A DNA stretch of 64,000 bases, taken from assembly GCF_030317115.1 (NCBI RefSeq), contig NZ_JASZYF010000017.1, positions 48,393 to 112,392 of the forward strand. The letters run 5' to 3'. Below are positions 24,976 to 33,439 of the stretch, in pieces. Origin of the DNA: Variovorax gracilis. GTDB lineage: Bacteria; Pseudomonadota; Gammaproteobacteria; Burkholderiales; Burkholderiaceae_C. The first letter of the stretch is position 1; each line of letters opens with the position of its first letter. The notes beneath the pieces were generated by a model. That model saw only the letters and a list, made by a program, of their open reading frames with translations, searched no databases and was not told the DNA's origin. A program made the position numbers and the translations under genes.

Positions 24976-25650
24976 TCAGACCGTTGCAGGTTGATCTTCG
25001 CCGGTATAGGCGCTGCTGAGTGTGAGTAAATGCCGCCGCTGCTCCGTCGCCAGATAGGGTGCCAAGAGGTGCAGCGTGTGATGGGCGCCTCGCAACAGGG
25101 CGCCCTGGGCATGCCCGGGTTCGAGCGCCTCGCGCGGATTGCGTACGTATTCGTAGCTGAGCCAGTAGGTGAGCACCACCACCATGCTCTGTGCCAGCGT
25201 ATCGACCTCTCGCGCGTCGATGTCGAGGTGCCCGGCGCGGCTCAGGCCGGCGAGCAGGCTGCGGATGGCGCGAGCCTTGTTCTTGAGCACGAGCTGGAAT
25301 TGCGTCTCGAGATGCCGGTTCTTGCTCAGCAGGTCATTGAGGTCGCGGTAGAGGAAGCGATAGCGCCAGATCAGTTCGAACAGGCTGTGCATGAAGAACC
25401 ATGCGTCTTCGACATCGTGCACACCCTCGCTTGCGTGCAGCAGGGTGTTGAGCTCGGTCTCGTAGCCTTCGTAGAGCCGGTTGATCAGCTCGTCCTTGGC
25501 CGGGTAGTGGTAGTAGAGGTTGCCGGGGCTGATGTTGAGTTCACCGGCGACCAAGGTGGTCGAGACGTTCGGCTCCCCGAACCGGTTGAACAGGTCAAGT
25601 GCGGCTTCGAGGATGCGTTGTGCAGTGCGGCGTGGCGCTTTCTTGGCCAT
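24976..25650 (-). CDS. TetR-family transcriptional regulator
   Basis: 224 residues. The helix-turn-helix lies at about 8-55: RRTAQRILEAALDLFNRFGE, then VSTTLVAGELNISPGNLYYH. The C-terminal ligand domain is not assignable to a known subclass. NISPGNLYYHYPAKDELINR is the standard recognition helix region. It sits between the TPR gene (11 bases downstream) and the phasin gene. Regulated genes may include lipid or PHA functions given the neighbours, but no operator was identified. Confidence 0.9.
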   Translation of the reverse strand: MAKKAPRRTAQRILEAALDLFNRFGEPNVSTTLVAGELNISPGNLYYHYPAKDELINRLYEGYETELNTLLHASEGVHDVEDAWFFMHSLFELIWRYRFLYRDLNDLLSKNRHLETQFQLVLKNKARAIRSLLAGLSRAGHLDIDAREVDTLAQSMVVVLTYWLSYEYVRNPREALEPGHAQGALLRGAHHTLHLLAPYLATEQRRHLLTLSSAYTGEDQPATV

Positions 25651-25724
25651 GTCGGAGCCCCGTTTTGTCTCTTGGGGAACACTCTAGCGCAACTCCGTCG
25701 CGCCCGGTGCAGCGATCGCCGCTT

Positions 25725-25746
25725 GCCCCGCGGCCGGCGGCGGGGC
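25725..25746. terminator. Hairpin downstream of the phasin gene
   Basis: GCCCCGC (25725-25731) pairs with GCGGGGC (25740-25746) over an eight-base loop, 22 bases past the phasin stop. No T tract on the minus strand, so intrinsic termination is uncertain. Confidence 0.3.
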
Positions 25747-25767
25747 TCAGTTGCTGGTCAGGCCGTT

Positions 25768-26253
25768 TCAGCTACCGCCGCCGGCCTTGTGACGTTGCGA
25801 GGGCTTGGCGCTATCGGGTGACTTGCGAGCGGCCGTCTTGCGTGCCGCCGGACGAGCCGTGGCGCCGGCCGCACCCTTGCTGCGCAACTGGGCCTCGAGG
25901 GCCTCGACCCGCGCCTGCAGCGCCGCCACTTCCTGCGCCGAGGGCATGCCCAGCTTTTCGAGGGCACGTGCGACGCGCTCCTCGAAGATGTTTTCCAGCT
26001 TGCCCCAGCCGCCCGCGGCCTTGGTTCCGAATTCGCTGGCGAATCCGGCCATCCGGGCCTGCGCCTGGGCCAGGGTCTCCTCGGCGGCCTGCTGCGTCTT
26101 CTTCTGGACGCCGACGCCGTCTTTCACCAGCGCCTCGAAGGCCTTGCTGCCTTCCTGCTGCATCTTGGCAAAGGCACCGAGACCGGCGAGCCAGATCTGC
26201 TGGGCGGAGTCCTTGATGCGGTCCGCGGGTTTGTCGTCTTCGGGAGTGGGCAT
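25768..26253 (-). CDS. Phasin (PhaI/PhaF-type PHA granule protein)
   Basis: 161 residues starting MPTPEDDKPADRIKDSAQQI. The N-terminal amphipathic helix (IWLAGLGAFAKMQQEGSKAF) is the phasin pattern. A coiled-coil stretch (AQEVAALQARVEALEAQL) precedes an Ala/Lys/Arg/Pro tail (ATARPAARKTAARKSPDSAK) of the histone-like PhaF type, which binds DNA in Pseudomonas. Phasins coat polyhydroxyalkanoate granules. Start at 26253 is supported by AAGGAA upstream. The much longer open frame to 27483 is an antisense shadow of rmlB. Confidence 0.88.
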   Translation of the reverse strand: MPTPEDDKPADRIKDSAQQIWLAGLGAFAKMQQEGSKAFEALVKDGVGVQKKTQQAAEETLAQAQARMAGFASEFGTKAAGGWGKLENIFEERVARALEKLGMPSAQEVAALQARVEALEAQLRSKGAAGATARPAARKTAARKSPDSAKPSQRHKAGGGS

Positions 26254-26409
26254 GGTGTGTTCCTTGAAGGTCCTGGGAGACTCTAGCCGGGGGCGGACGG
26301 GCCGGTGTAGAGGCGGGGGTCTAGCAGCGAATTGAAACATTCTCGGATGGGATAATCCGTCCCTTGAGCGCCGGCAGGCGATTATTCCGACAACAACGAG
26401 GGACCCCCC

Positions 26410-27489
26410 ATGATCCTGGTTACCGGTGGCGCCGGCTTCATTGGCGCCAATTTCGTTCTCGACTGGATGGCCCAAGGTGGCGAAGGCGTCGTGAATCTCG
26501 ACAAGCTGACCTATGCCGGCAACCTTGAAACGCTCGCTTCGCTCAAGGACAACGCCGGGCATGTGTTCGTGCAGGGCGACATCGGCGACAGTGCGCTCGT
26601 CGACAAGCTGCTGGCGGAACACAAGCCGCGCGCCGTAGTGAACTTCGCGGCCGAATCCCATGTGGACCGCTCCATCCATGGTCCGGAGGACTTCGTTCAA
26701 ACAAACGTGCTCGGCACTTTTCGCTTGCTCGAGTCGGTGCGTGGCTATTGGAACGCGCTGCCCGCGGAGCAGAAGGAAGCCTTCCGCTTCCTGCATGTCT
26801 CGACCGACGAGGTCTATGGCTCGCTCTCGGCATCCGATCCGGCTTTCACGGAAGAGAACAAGTACGAGCCCAACAGTCCCTATTCGGCCAGCAAGGCGGC
26901 GAGCGACCACCTGGTCCGGGCGTGGCACCACACGTATGGCCTGCCGGTGGTCACGACCAACTGCTCGAACAACTACGGCCCGTTCCACTTCCCCGAAAAG
27001 CTCATCCCTCTGATGATCGTCAACGCGCTCGCCGGCAAGTCGCTGCCGGTGTACGGCGACGGCATGCAGGTGCGCGACTGGCTCTACGTCAAGGACCACT
27101 GCAGCGCAATCCGCCGCGTGCTCGAAGCGGGACGCCTCGGCGAGACCTACAACGTCGGCGGCTGGAACGAGAAACCCAACATCGAGATCGTCAACACGGT
27201 TTGCGCACTGCTCGACGAACTCCGCCCTCGCGCCGATGGCAAGAGCTACCGCGAGCAGATCGCCTATGTCACCGACCGTCCGGGCCATGACCGGCGCTAC
27301 GCGATCGATGCGCGCAAGCTCGAGCGTGAGTTGGGCTGGAAACCGGCGGAGACTTTCGACACCGGCATTCGCAAGACGGTCGAGTGGTATCTGGCCAACG
27401 GTGAATGGGTACGCAACGTCCAGAGCGGTGCCTACCGCGAATGGGTCCAGAAGCAATACGCCGGCGCTCCCGAGAAGGCGCACGCATGA
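26410..27489 (+). CDS. rmlB: dTDP-glucose 4,6-dehydratase
   Basis: 359 residues. NAD motif GGAGFIGANFV (6-16), catalytic YSASKAASDHL (Tyr/Lys) and the RmlB-specific TDEVYGSL. It converts dTDP-glucose to dTDP-4-keto-6-deoxyglucose, the second step of dTDP-L-rhamnose synthesis. First gene of the rmlBDAC operon, divergent from the phasin gene across 156 bases that contain a GATAAT hexamer (26351-26356) without a well-spaced -35. It overlaps rmlD by four bases. Confidence 0.96.
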   Translation: MILVTGGAGFIGANFVLDWMAQGGEGVVNLDKLTYAGNLETLASLKDNAGHVFVQGDIGDSALVDKLLAEHKPRAVVNFAAESHVDRSIHGPEDFVQTNVLGTFRLLESVRGYWNALPAEQKEAFRFLHVSTDEVYGSLSASDPAFTEENKYEPNSPYSASKAASDHLVRAWHHTYGLPVVTTNCSNNYGPFHFPEKLIPLMIVNALAGKSLPVYGDGMQVRDWLYVKDHCSAIRRVLEAGRLGETYNVGGWNEKPNIEIVNTVCALLDELRPRADGKSYREQIAYVTDRPGHDRRYAIDARKLERELGWKPAETFDTGIRKTVEWYLANGEWVRNVQSGAYREWVQKQYAGAPEKAHA

Positions 27490-28376
27490 AGTTGCTGCTG
27501 CTTGGCAAGGGCGGGCAGGTCGGCTGGGAACTGCAGCGCAGCCTGGCCCCGCTCGGCGAACTGGTCGCGCTGGATTTCGACAGCACTGACTTTCATGCTG
27601 ACTTCAGCCACCCCGAGCAACTGGCCGAGACGGTGCTGAAGCTGCGGCCGGATGTCATCGTCAATGCAGCGGCGCATACGGCGGTCGACAAGGCCGAAAG
27701 CGAACCCGAGTTCGCGCGCAAGCTGAACGCGACGTCACCCGGCGTGGTGGCGCAAGCTGCGCAGCAGATCGGTGCCCTGATGGTCCACTACTCGACCGAC
27801 TACGTGTTCGACGGAAGCGGCGACAAGCCCTGGCGGGAAGGCGACGCCACCGGTCCCTTGAGCGTCTACGGCCAGACCAAGTTGGAGGGCGAGCAACAGG
27901 TGGCCGAGCACTGTGCGAAGCACCTGATCTTTCGCACGAGCTGGGTCTATGCGGCGCGGGGCGGCAATTTCGCGAAGACCATGCTGCGGCTCGCGAAGGA
28001 GAGGGACCGGTTGACAGTCATCGATGACCAATTCGGTGCGCCGACCGGGGCCGAATTGCTGGCGGACGTCACGGCTCATGCGATTCGCGACACATTGCGA
28101 GATCCGGCCAAAGCCGGGCTCTATCACCTCGTGGCCGGCGGCGAGACCACTTGGCACGGGTACGCCCGATTCGTGCTCGAGCAGGCATTGGCTGCAGGCG
28201 TCGCGCTGAAGGCATCGCCTGGCGCCGTCGATCCGGTTCCAACCAGCGCTTTCCCGACTCCCGCCAGGCGCCCACACAATTCCCGCCTGAATACTCACAA
28301 GTTGCAGACCACGTTTGGACTCACTCTGCCTCATTGGCAGCTTGGTGTAGCGCGTATGCTGGCAGAGACCCTCTAA
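27486..28376 (+). CDS. rmlD: dTDP-4-dehydrorhamnose reductase
   Basis: 296 residues. Cofactor motif LLGKGGQVGWELQ (4-16), STDYVFDG and YGQTKLEGE with the catalytic Tyr/Lys. Last step of dTDP-L-rhamnose synthesis. The start codon overlaps the rmlB stop (ATGA). Seventeen bases separate it from rmlA. Confidence 0.95.
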   Translation: MKLLLLGKGGQVGWELQRSLAPLGELVALDFDSTDFHADFSHPEQLAETVLKLRPDVIVNAAAHTAVDKAESEPEFARKLNATSPGVVAQAAQQIGALMVHYSTDYVFDGSGDKPWREGDATGPLSVYGQTKLEGEQQVAEHCAKHLIFRTSWVYAARGGNFAKTMLRLAKERDRLTVIDDQFGAPTGAELLADVTAHAIRDTLRDPAKAGLYHLVAGGETTWHGYARFVLEQALAAGVALKASPGAVDPVPTSAFPTPARRPHNSRLNTHKLQTTFGLTLPHWQLGVARMLAETL

Positions 28377-28393
28377 TTACTCCACGACAAAGA

Positions 28394-29281
28394 ATGACCC
28401 AACGCAAAGGCATCATCCTGGCCGGCGGTTCCGGTACGCGGTTGCACCCGGCAACCCTGGCAATGAGCAAGCAACTGCTCCCGGTCTATGACAAGCCGAT
28501 GATCTACTACCCGCTGAGCACGCTGATGCTGGGTGGAATGCGAGACATCCTCATCATCAGCACTCCCCAGGACACGCCGAGATTCCAGCAACTGCTGGGC
28601 GATGGTCGACAGTGGGGGATCAACCTGCAGTACGCAGTGCAGCCGAGCCCGGATGGTCTGGCGCAGGCCTTCATCATCGGCGACAAGTTCATCGGCAATG
28701 CGCCCAGTGCACTGGTGTTGGGCGACAACATCTTCTATGGCCATGACCTGGCCCATTTGCTCGCGGATGCCGATGCGAAGCAGGCCGGTGCAACCGTGTT
28801 CGCCTATCACGTGCAAGACCCGGAACGCTATGGTGTCGTGGCCTTCGACGGCGAGGGCAAGGCCAGTAGCATCGAGGAGAAGCCGGTTCGGCCAAAGAGC
28901 AGCTATGCGGTGACCGGGCTCTATTTCTACGACAACGAAGTCATCGACATTGCCAAGGCGGTGAAACCGAGCGCGCGCGGCGAACTCGAAATCACGGCAG
29001 TGAATCAGGCCTATCTGGACCGCGACTGCCTCAGCGTGCAGATCATGCAGCGCGGCTACGCGTGGCTCGACACCGGGACGCACGAGAGTCTGTTGGAAGC
29101 CGGCCAGTTCATTGCGACGCTCGAGCATCGACAGGGACTGAAGATCGCCTGTCCCGAGGAAGTGGCCTGGCGCCACGGCTTCATCTCGACGGAACAGCTT
29201 ACGAAACTTGCAGCACCGCTGGAGAAAAGCGGCTACGGCAAGTACCTGATGCATCTGCTCAACGATGAGGTGCGGTCGTGA
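28394..29281 (+). CDS. rmlA: Glucose-1-phosphate thymidylyltransferase
   Basis: 295 residues. The nucleotidyltransferase signature is GIILAGGSGTRLHPATLAMS, followed by KQLLPVYDKPMIYYPLSTLM; LGDNIFYG carries the Mg-binding Asp. First step of the pathway: dTTP + glucose-1-phosphate to dTDP-glucose. Length and motifs match RmlA closely. It overlaps rmlC by four bases. Confidence 0.96.
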   Translation: MTQRKGIILAGGSGTRLHPATLAMSKQLLPVYDKPMIYYPLSTLMLGGMRDILIISTPQDTPRFQQLLGDGRQWGINLQYAVQPSPDGLAQAFIIGDKFIGNAPSALVLGDNIFYGHDLAHLLADADAKQAGATVFAYHVQDPERYGVVAFDGEGKASSIEEKPVRPKSSYAVTGLYFYDNEVIDIAKAVKPSARGELEITAVNQAYLDRDCLSVQIMQRGYAWLDTGTHESLLEAGQFIATLEHRQGLKIACPEEVAWRHGFISTEQLTKLAAPLEKSGYGKYLMHLLNDEVRS

Positions 29282-29823
29282 GGGCGACGCCTACTGCCAT
29301 CCCCGATGTGCTCGTCATCGAACCGAAGGTGTTTGGTGATGCGCGCGGCTTCTTCTTCGAGAGCTTCAATCAGAGCGCGTTCGACGACGCGATCGGCAAG
29401 CATGTCGACTTCGTCCAGGACAACCATTCACGATCTGCAAAGGGAGTACTGCGTGGTCTGCACTACCAGATTCAGCAACCGCAAGGGAAGCTGGTTCGTG
29501 CAGTGCGCGGCGCGGTCTTCGATGTGGCGGTCGACATCCGCAGATCGTCACCGACGTTCGGGAAATGGGTGGGTGTCGAACTGAGCGAAGAAAATCACAA
29601 GCAGCTCTGGGTGCCACCGGGCTTCGCGCACGGCTTCCTGGTACTCAGTGAGTCCGCCGAATTTCTCTACAAGACGACGGACTACTATGCGCCCGCCCAC
29701 GAGCGCAGCATTGCATGGAACGATCCTGATGTCGCCATTGCGTGGCCAGTCACCGATACCCCCACGCTGTCCCAAAAGGACCAGCAGGCCGCGATGTTGA
29801 AGCAGGCCGAACTGTTCGAATGA
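29278..29823 (+). CDS. rmlC: dTDP-4-dehydrorhamnose 3,5-epimerase
   Basis: 181 residues from a GTG start overlapping the rmlA stop. It has the cupin core of RmlC: DARGFFFESFNQSAF, FVQDNHSRSAKGVLRGLHYQ (catalytic His), GAVFDVAVDIRRSSPTFGKW, and PPGFAHGFLVLS. Third step of dTDP-L-rhamnose synthesis. With the three upstream genes this gives a complete rmlBDAC set. Confidence 0.96.
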   Translation: MRATPTAIPDVLVIEPKVFGDARGFFFESFNQSAFDDAIGKHVDFVQDNHSRSAKGVLRGLHYQIQQPQGKLVRAVRGAVFDVAVDIRRSSPTFGKWVGVELSEENHKQLWVPPGFAHGFLVLSESAEFLYKTTDYYAPAHERSIAWNDPDVAIAWPVTDTPTLSQKDQQAAMLKQAELFE

Positions 29824-29893
29824 CAGATCCGAGGCAACCTCTCCACGACGCCCGACCCCTTCGATTTGAATAATCTTTCTTCCGAGTATTTCT

Positions 29894-30523
29894 ATGTCTA
29901 CTTTCTTTCCAGAGCGCCAGATCGCAAACGCCGGGCTGTATGCAGATGCCTACTTCGAAAGGATTGCAGCCGCTACCAAGACTGTGAGTCGCGATGCGAT
30001 TGCAGCCGCAGGAGAATTGCTGGCTGAACGTGCCGGGCAGGGAAGGATGATTTTTTCATGCGGCAATGGTGGCTCTGCGGCGATTTCGAATCACCTGGTC
30101 TGCGACTGCATGAAGGGTGTTCGCAGCAATGGATGGCTGAAACCCAAGGTCAACAGCTTGTCGTCCGCCGTTGAGCTCATCACGGCCATCGTCAACGACA
30201 TCGGATCGGACGAAATGTTCTCGTTCCAACTGACGTCGATGGCTACCCAAGGCGACGTTCTGATCGCGATCAGCTCTTCCGGCGCATCGCCCAATATCGT
30301 CAAGGCCCTGGAGACCGCGCGCGAGATGAAGATGGCCACGATTGCCATGACGGGTTTTTCCGGAGGAGATGCGGCCCGGCTCGCCGATGTCAGCCTTCAC
30401 GTCGACGCGCAGAACTACGGTGTGATCGAGGATGTGCACCAGTCTCTGATGCATATCCTGGCCCAGTATCTCCGTCATAGTCACCTGACGGATCCCTCTC
30501 TTCTAGGAACGCTCAAGTTCTAA
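29894..30523 (+). CDS. gmhA: Sedoheptulose-7-phosphate isomerase (SIS domain, GmhA-like)
   Basis: 209 residues with the SIS core: IFSCGNGGSAAISNHLVCD, AISSSGASPNIVKALETARE, and GVIEDVHQSLMHILAQYL with the Glu/His typical of GmhA. It isomerises sedoheptulose-7-phosphate to D-glycero-D-manno-heptose-7-phosphate. The surrounding genes supply the remaining steps to GDP-heptose, which strengthens the assignment. DNA becomes visibly more A/T-rich from here on. The assignment to the GDP-heptose branch is by context. Confidence 0.9.
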   Translation: MSTFFPERQIANAGLYADAYFERIAAATKTVSRDAIAAAGELLAERAGQGRMIFSCGNGGSAAISNHLVCDCMKGVRSNGWLKPKVNSLSSAVELITAIVNDIGSDEMFSFQLTSMATQGDVLIAISSSGASPNIVKALETAREMKMATIAMTGFSGGDAARLADVSLHVDAQNYGVIEDVHQSLMHILAQYLRHSHLTDPSLLGTLKF

Positions 30524-30566
30524 ATGTGTGCCGCTCGCGGCCGTGGTTCTTTTTAGTAGGGTATTG

Positions 30567-31526
30567 ATGGACTTGCACCTTATCACCGGCGGCGCCGGAT
30601 TCGTCGCTGTCAACTTAGCGCGTCGTCTGCTCGCAAGAGGGGACGCAGTTCTGGCCTTGGACGATTTGTCCAGAGGGCGGCGCGAACTGGTGGCTGAATT
30701 CGAACGCCACGAGCATTTCACTTTCCGGCAAGTGGATTGTTCGAACCTTGACGAGCTGTCGACTGCGATTGACGAGGCGGGCTCTCAAGTGGCCCATGTC
30801 TGGCATATGGCTGCCAACTCGGATATTCCCGCTGGCGTTGCCGATCCCCGGATCGATCGAGACCGCACGTTCCAGACAACCTTCGCTGTGCTCGAAGCGA
30901 TGCGCCGCCACCAGATTCCAGAGCTGCATTTCGCATCCAGCTCGGCCATCTATGGTGATATGGGCGATTGTGAAATACATGAAGATATCGGTCCGCTGCA
31001 ACCAATTTCCAACTACGGAGCCATGAAGCTGGCATCGGAAGCGCAGATCCGTGCGGCCGTCGAAGCCTTCCTGCCGCGGGCGGACATCTTCAGGTTCCCC
31101 AATGTCATCGGCGTCCCGGCGACCCATGGCGTGATCTTCGATTTCGTCCACAAGCTGAGGGCGACGCCCGACAGACTGGTTGTGCTTGGGGACGGCACGC
31201 AGCAAAAGGCCTACTTGCATGTCGATGACCTCATCGACGCGATGCTCCACGTGAGCGGGCTCGACGGGCGGTACAAGGTATTCAACATCGGACCGAAAGA
31301 TGAGGGTGTCACGGTGCGAATGATTGCTGAAACCGTCCGCAACAGGGTGTCTCCCGGAGCCGAGATCGTCTTTGGCCAGGGCAACCGTGGCTGGGTGGGC
31401 GATGTGCCGCGCTTTCGCTACTCGACCCGTCGCCTGGCCGACAGTGGTTGGGCTCCGCGGCTCGACTCCAGCCAGGCCGTGATGCGTGCGGTCGACGAGA
31501 TCGCACGCGCGGAGTTGAAGGATTGA
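30567..31526 (+). CDS. NAD-dependent epimerase/reductase, nucleotide-sugar (heptose branch)
   Basis: 319 residues. Extended SDR: HLITGGAGFVAVNLARRLL, where the third Gly of GxxGxxG is Ala; catalytic Tyr/Lys in NYGAMKLASEAQ after SSSAIYGDMGD. Its position between gmhA and the HddC-GmhB fusion suggests action on a GDP-heptose derivative, for example as a DmhB-type reductase or an epimerase. Similar proteins also act on UDP or GDP hexoses. The stop overlaps the next gene's TTG start (TTGA). Confidence 0.85.
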   Translation: MDLHLITGGAGFVAVNLARRLLARGDAVLALDDLSRGRRELVAEFERHEHFTFRQVDCSNLDELSTAIDEAGSQVAHVWHMAANSDIPAGVADPRIDRDRTFQTTFAVLEAMRRHQIPELHFASSSAIYGDMGDCEIHEDIGPLQPISNYGAMKLASEAQIRAAVEAFLPRADIFRFPNVIGVPATHGVIFDFVHKLRATPDRLVVLGDGTQQKAYLHVDDLIDAMLHVSGLDGRYKVFNIGPKDEGVTVRMIAETVRNRVSPGAEIVFGQGNRGWVGDVPRFRYSTRRLADSGWAPRLDSSQAVMRAVDEIARAELKD

Positions 31527-33439
31527 CGCAGGCTGTCATTCTCGCCGGAGGAAAAGGCACCCGGCTCGCGGAGCGCCTCAAGGGGCGGCCCAAACCGCTC
31601 GTGGATGTCGAGGGCAAGCCGCTGCTGGAGCATCAGATCCATGCTCTTGCTCACCACGGCATTGACGATGTGGTCGTGTTGGTCAACCATGCCGCGGATC
31701 AGATTCAGGCCTTTTTCGAACAACACCCATTTCCGTGCCGTGTGCGCTTGATAGACGATGGCGAGCCGCGCGGCACCGCCGGTGCATTGCTGGCGTGCCT
31801 GGACGAACTGGAGGATCGGTTTCTCGTCGTCTATGGGGATACCCTGTTCGACATCGATGTCGGGCACATGATCGCGGCGCACGAGGCTGCCTCCGCCGAT
31901 GCCACATTGCTGTTGCATCCCAACGACCATCCGGCGGATTCCGACCTCGTCGAAGTGGATGAGTCTGGCCGGATCCTCGCGTTTCACGGCTATCCGCATG
32001 CCGACGGGGCCGAGCTGCGCAATCTGGTCAATGCAGCCTTCTACATCATCGAGAAAAAGGCGTTGCTGGCTTGGCGTCACTTTCCGACGCCCAGTGATTT
32101 TGCCAAGGACCTCTTCCCCGCCATGGTGCGCGCCGGCGCGCATATTGCGGGGTACATGAGCTTCGAATACATCAAGGATCTGGGCACGCCGAAGCGGTTG
32201 GACAAGGTTGAAAAGCACCTTCGCTCCGGCGTCGTGGAGCGGGCCAGTCGCAAGCAGCCTCAAAAGGCGGTGTTCGTTGATCGGGACGGGACTCTCAACG
32301 CGTTGCGCGACTATGTGCGCCGACCCGACGATCTTGAATTGCTTCCGCAAGCAGCCGAGGCCGTGCGCTGTCTCAACAACGCCGAATACCGCGTCGTGGT
32401 GGTGACCAATCAACCGGTCCTGGCCCGGGGGGAGTGCAGCGTCGACGACTTGCGACGCATCCACAATCGGCTCGAAAGCAAGCTGGGCGCGGCGGGTGCC
32501 TACCTGGATGCCATCTACTTCTGTCCTCACCATCCCGATGCCGGGTTTGCTGGCGAGGTGCCGTCCTTGAAAATCGCTTGCGGTTGCCGAAAGCCGGAGC
32601 CGGGGATGATCCGCGAAGCCATGGACGCGATGAACATCAGGTCATCCGAGTCTTGGATGATCGGTGATAGCACCGCCGACATGCTGGTGGCGGAGCGGAC
32701 CGGGCTGCGATCGGTGCTTGTAGAAACAGGCGAGGCCGGCGCGGATGGCAAATTCGTTGCGACGCCGGATTTTCGTTTTGCGGATGTCGGCGCGGCAGCG
32801 AGCTTCATCGTCGACGTCTATCCGCGTCTCGCGGTGATCGTCGAAGGATTCGCTCGAAAGATCCTGCCGGGCGACTTGGTGCTGATCGGCGGTCTGGCGC
32901 GCAGCGGCAAGTCGACTATTGCCGGCGTGCTGAAATCCGAACTCCTCAAGCGTGGTGTTGGCGCGAAGACGGTCTCTCTCGACCGCTGGCTGCGACCAGA
33001 ATCAGAACGTCAACCGGGCCTCCTGGGTCGCTTTGCGCTGGAAGAAGCCCGGCACGATCTGGAAGGTTGGCTGGCTGGCGGCGCTACCGACAAGGAGATT
33101 CCCAGCTACGAACGGCTTCGCCGAAGTCGTGGCCGCCCTGGCCGCATGGTGCTGGAGAGCGATACCGTGCTGATCCTCGAGGGTGTTCCTGCGTTGCTGG
33201 CGGATTGGCAGGGGCCACGCCGGATCTGGCGACTCTATGTCGAAGCATCCGAAACGCCCCGGCGCGCTCGCGTCGAGGCCGACCTGATCGCACGTGGCTT
33301 GGCTGACGGCCCCGAGGCTGCCCAGTGCTACGAGCAACGGCAAGAAGACGAAACACCTTTGGTAAGCGCCTCTCGGGCCGCCGCCGATCACGTGCTTGAC
33401 CTTGATCCCTCCTTTTCATTGACACCTCATGATCATTAG
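31523..33439 (+). CDS. Three-domain HddC-like nucleotidyltransferase / GmhB-like phosphatase / P-loop kinase
   Basis: 638 residues from a TTG codon overlapping the preceding TGA, with GGAG ten bases upstream. Domain 1 (about 1-230): nucleotidyltransferase, ILAGGKGTRLAERLKGRPKP. Domain 2 (about 245-430): HAD phosphatase, KAVFVDRDGTLNALRDYV, zinc-loop residues Cys/His in FCPHHPD and Cys-Gly-Cys in IACGCRKPEPG, and WMIGDSTADM; this is GmhB-like. Domain 3 (about 445-638): P-loop GGLARSGKSTIAG at about 456-468, uridine-kinase-like. Domains 1 and 2 give the D-glycero-D-manno-heptose 1-P guanylyltransferase and 1,7-bisphosphate phosphatase steps. The role of domain 3 is unknown. It overlaps hddA by 11 bases. 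Confidence 0.88.
   Translation: MTQAVILAGGKGTRLAERLKGRPKPLVDVEGKPLLEHQIHALAHHGIDDVVVLVNHAADQIQAFFEQHPFPCRVRLIDDGEPRGTAGALLACLDELEDRFLVVYGDTLFDIDVGHMIAAHEAASADATLLLHPNDHPADSDLVEVDESGRILAFHGYPHADGAELRNLVNAAFYIIEKKALLAWRHFPTPSDFAKDLFPAMVRAGAHIAGYMSFEYIKDLGTPKRLDKVEKHLRSGVVERASRKQPQKAVFVDRDGTLNALRDYVRRPDDLELLPQAAEAVRCLNNAEYRVVVVTNQPVLARGECSVDDLRRIHNRLESKLGAAGAYLDAIYFCPHHPDAGFAGEVPSLKIACGCRKPEPGMIREAMDAMNIRSSESWMIGDSTADMLVAERTGLRSVLVETGEAGADGKFVATPDFRFADVGAAASFIVDVYPRLAVIVEGFARKILPGDLVLIGGLARSGKSTIAGVLKSELLKRGVGAKTVSLDRWLRPESERQPGLLGRFALEEARHDLEGWLAGGATDKEIPSYERLRRSRGRPGRMVLESDTVLILEGVPALLADWQGPRRIWRLYVEASETPRRARVEADLIARGLADGPEAAQCYEQRQEDETPLVSASRAAADHVLDLDPSFSLTPHDH

Noticed and set aside
26331..26356. 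TTGAAA and GATAAT as an rmlB promoter
   Set aside because: The two hexamers are only 13 bases apart, too close for a standard sigma-70 promoter.
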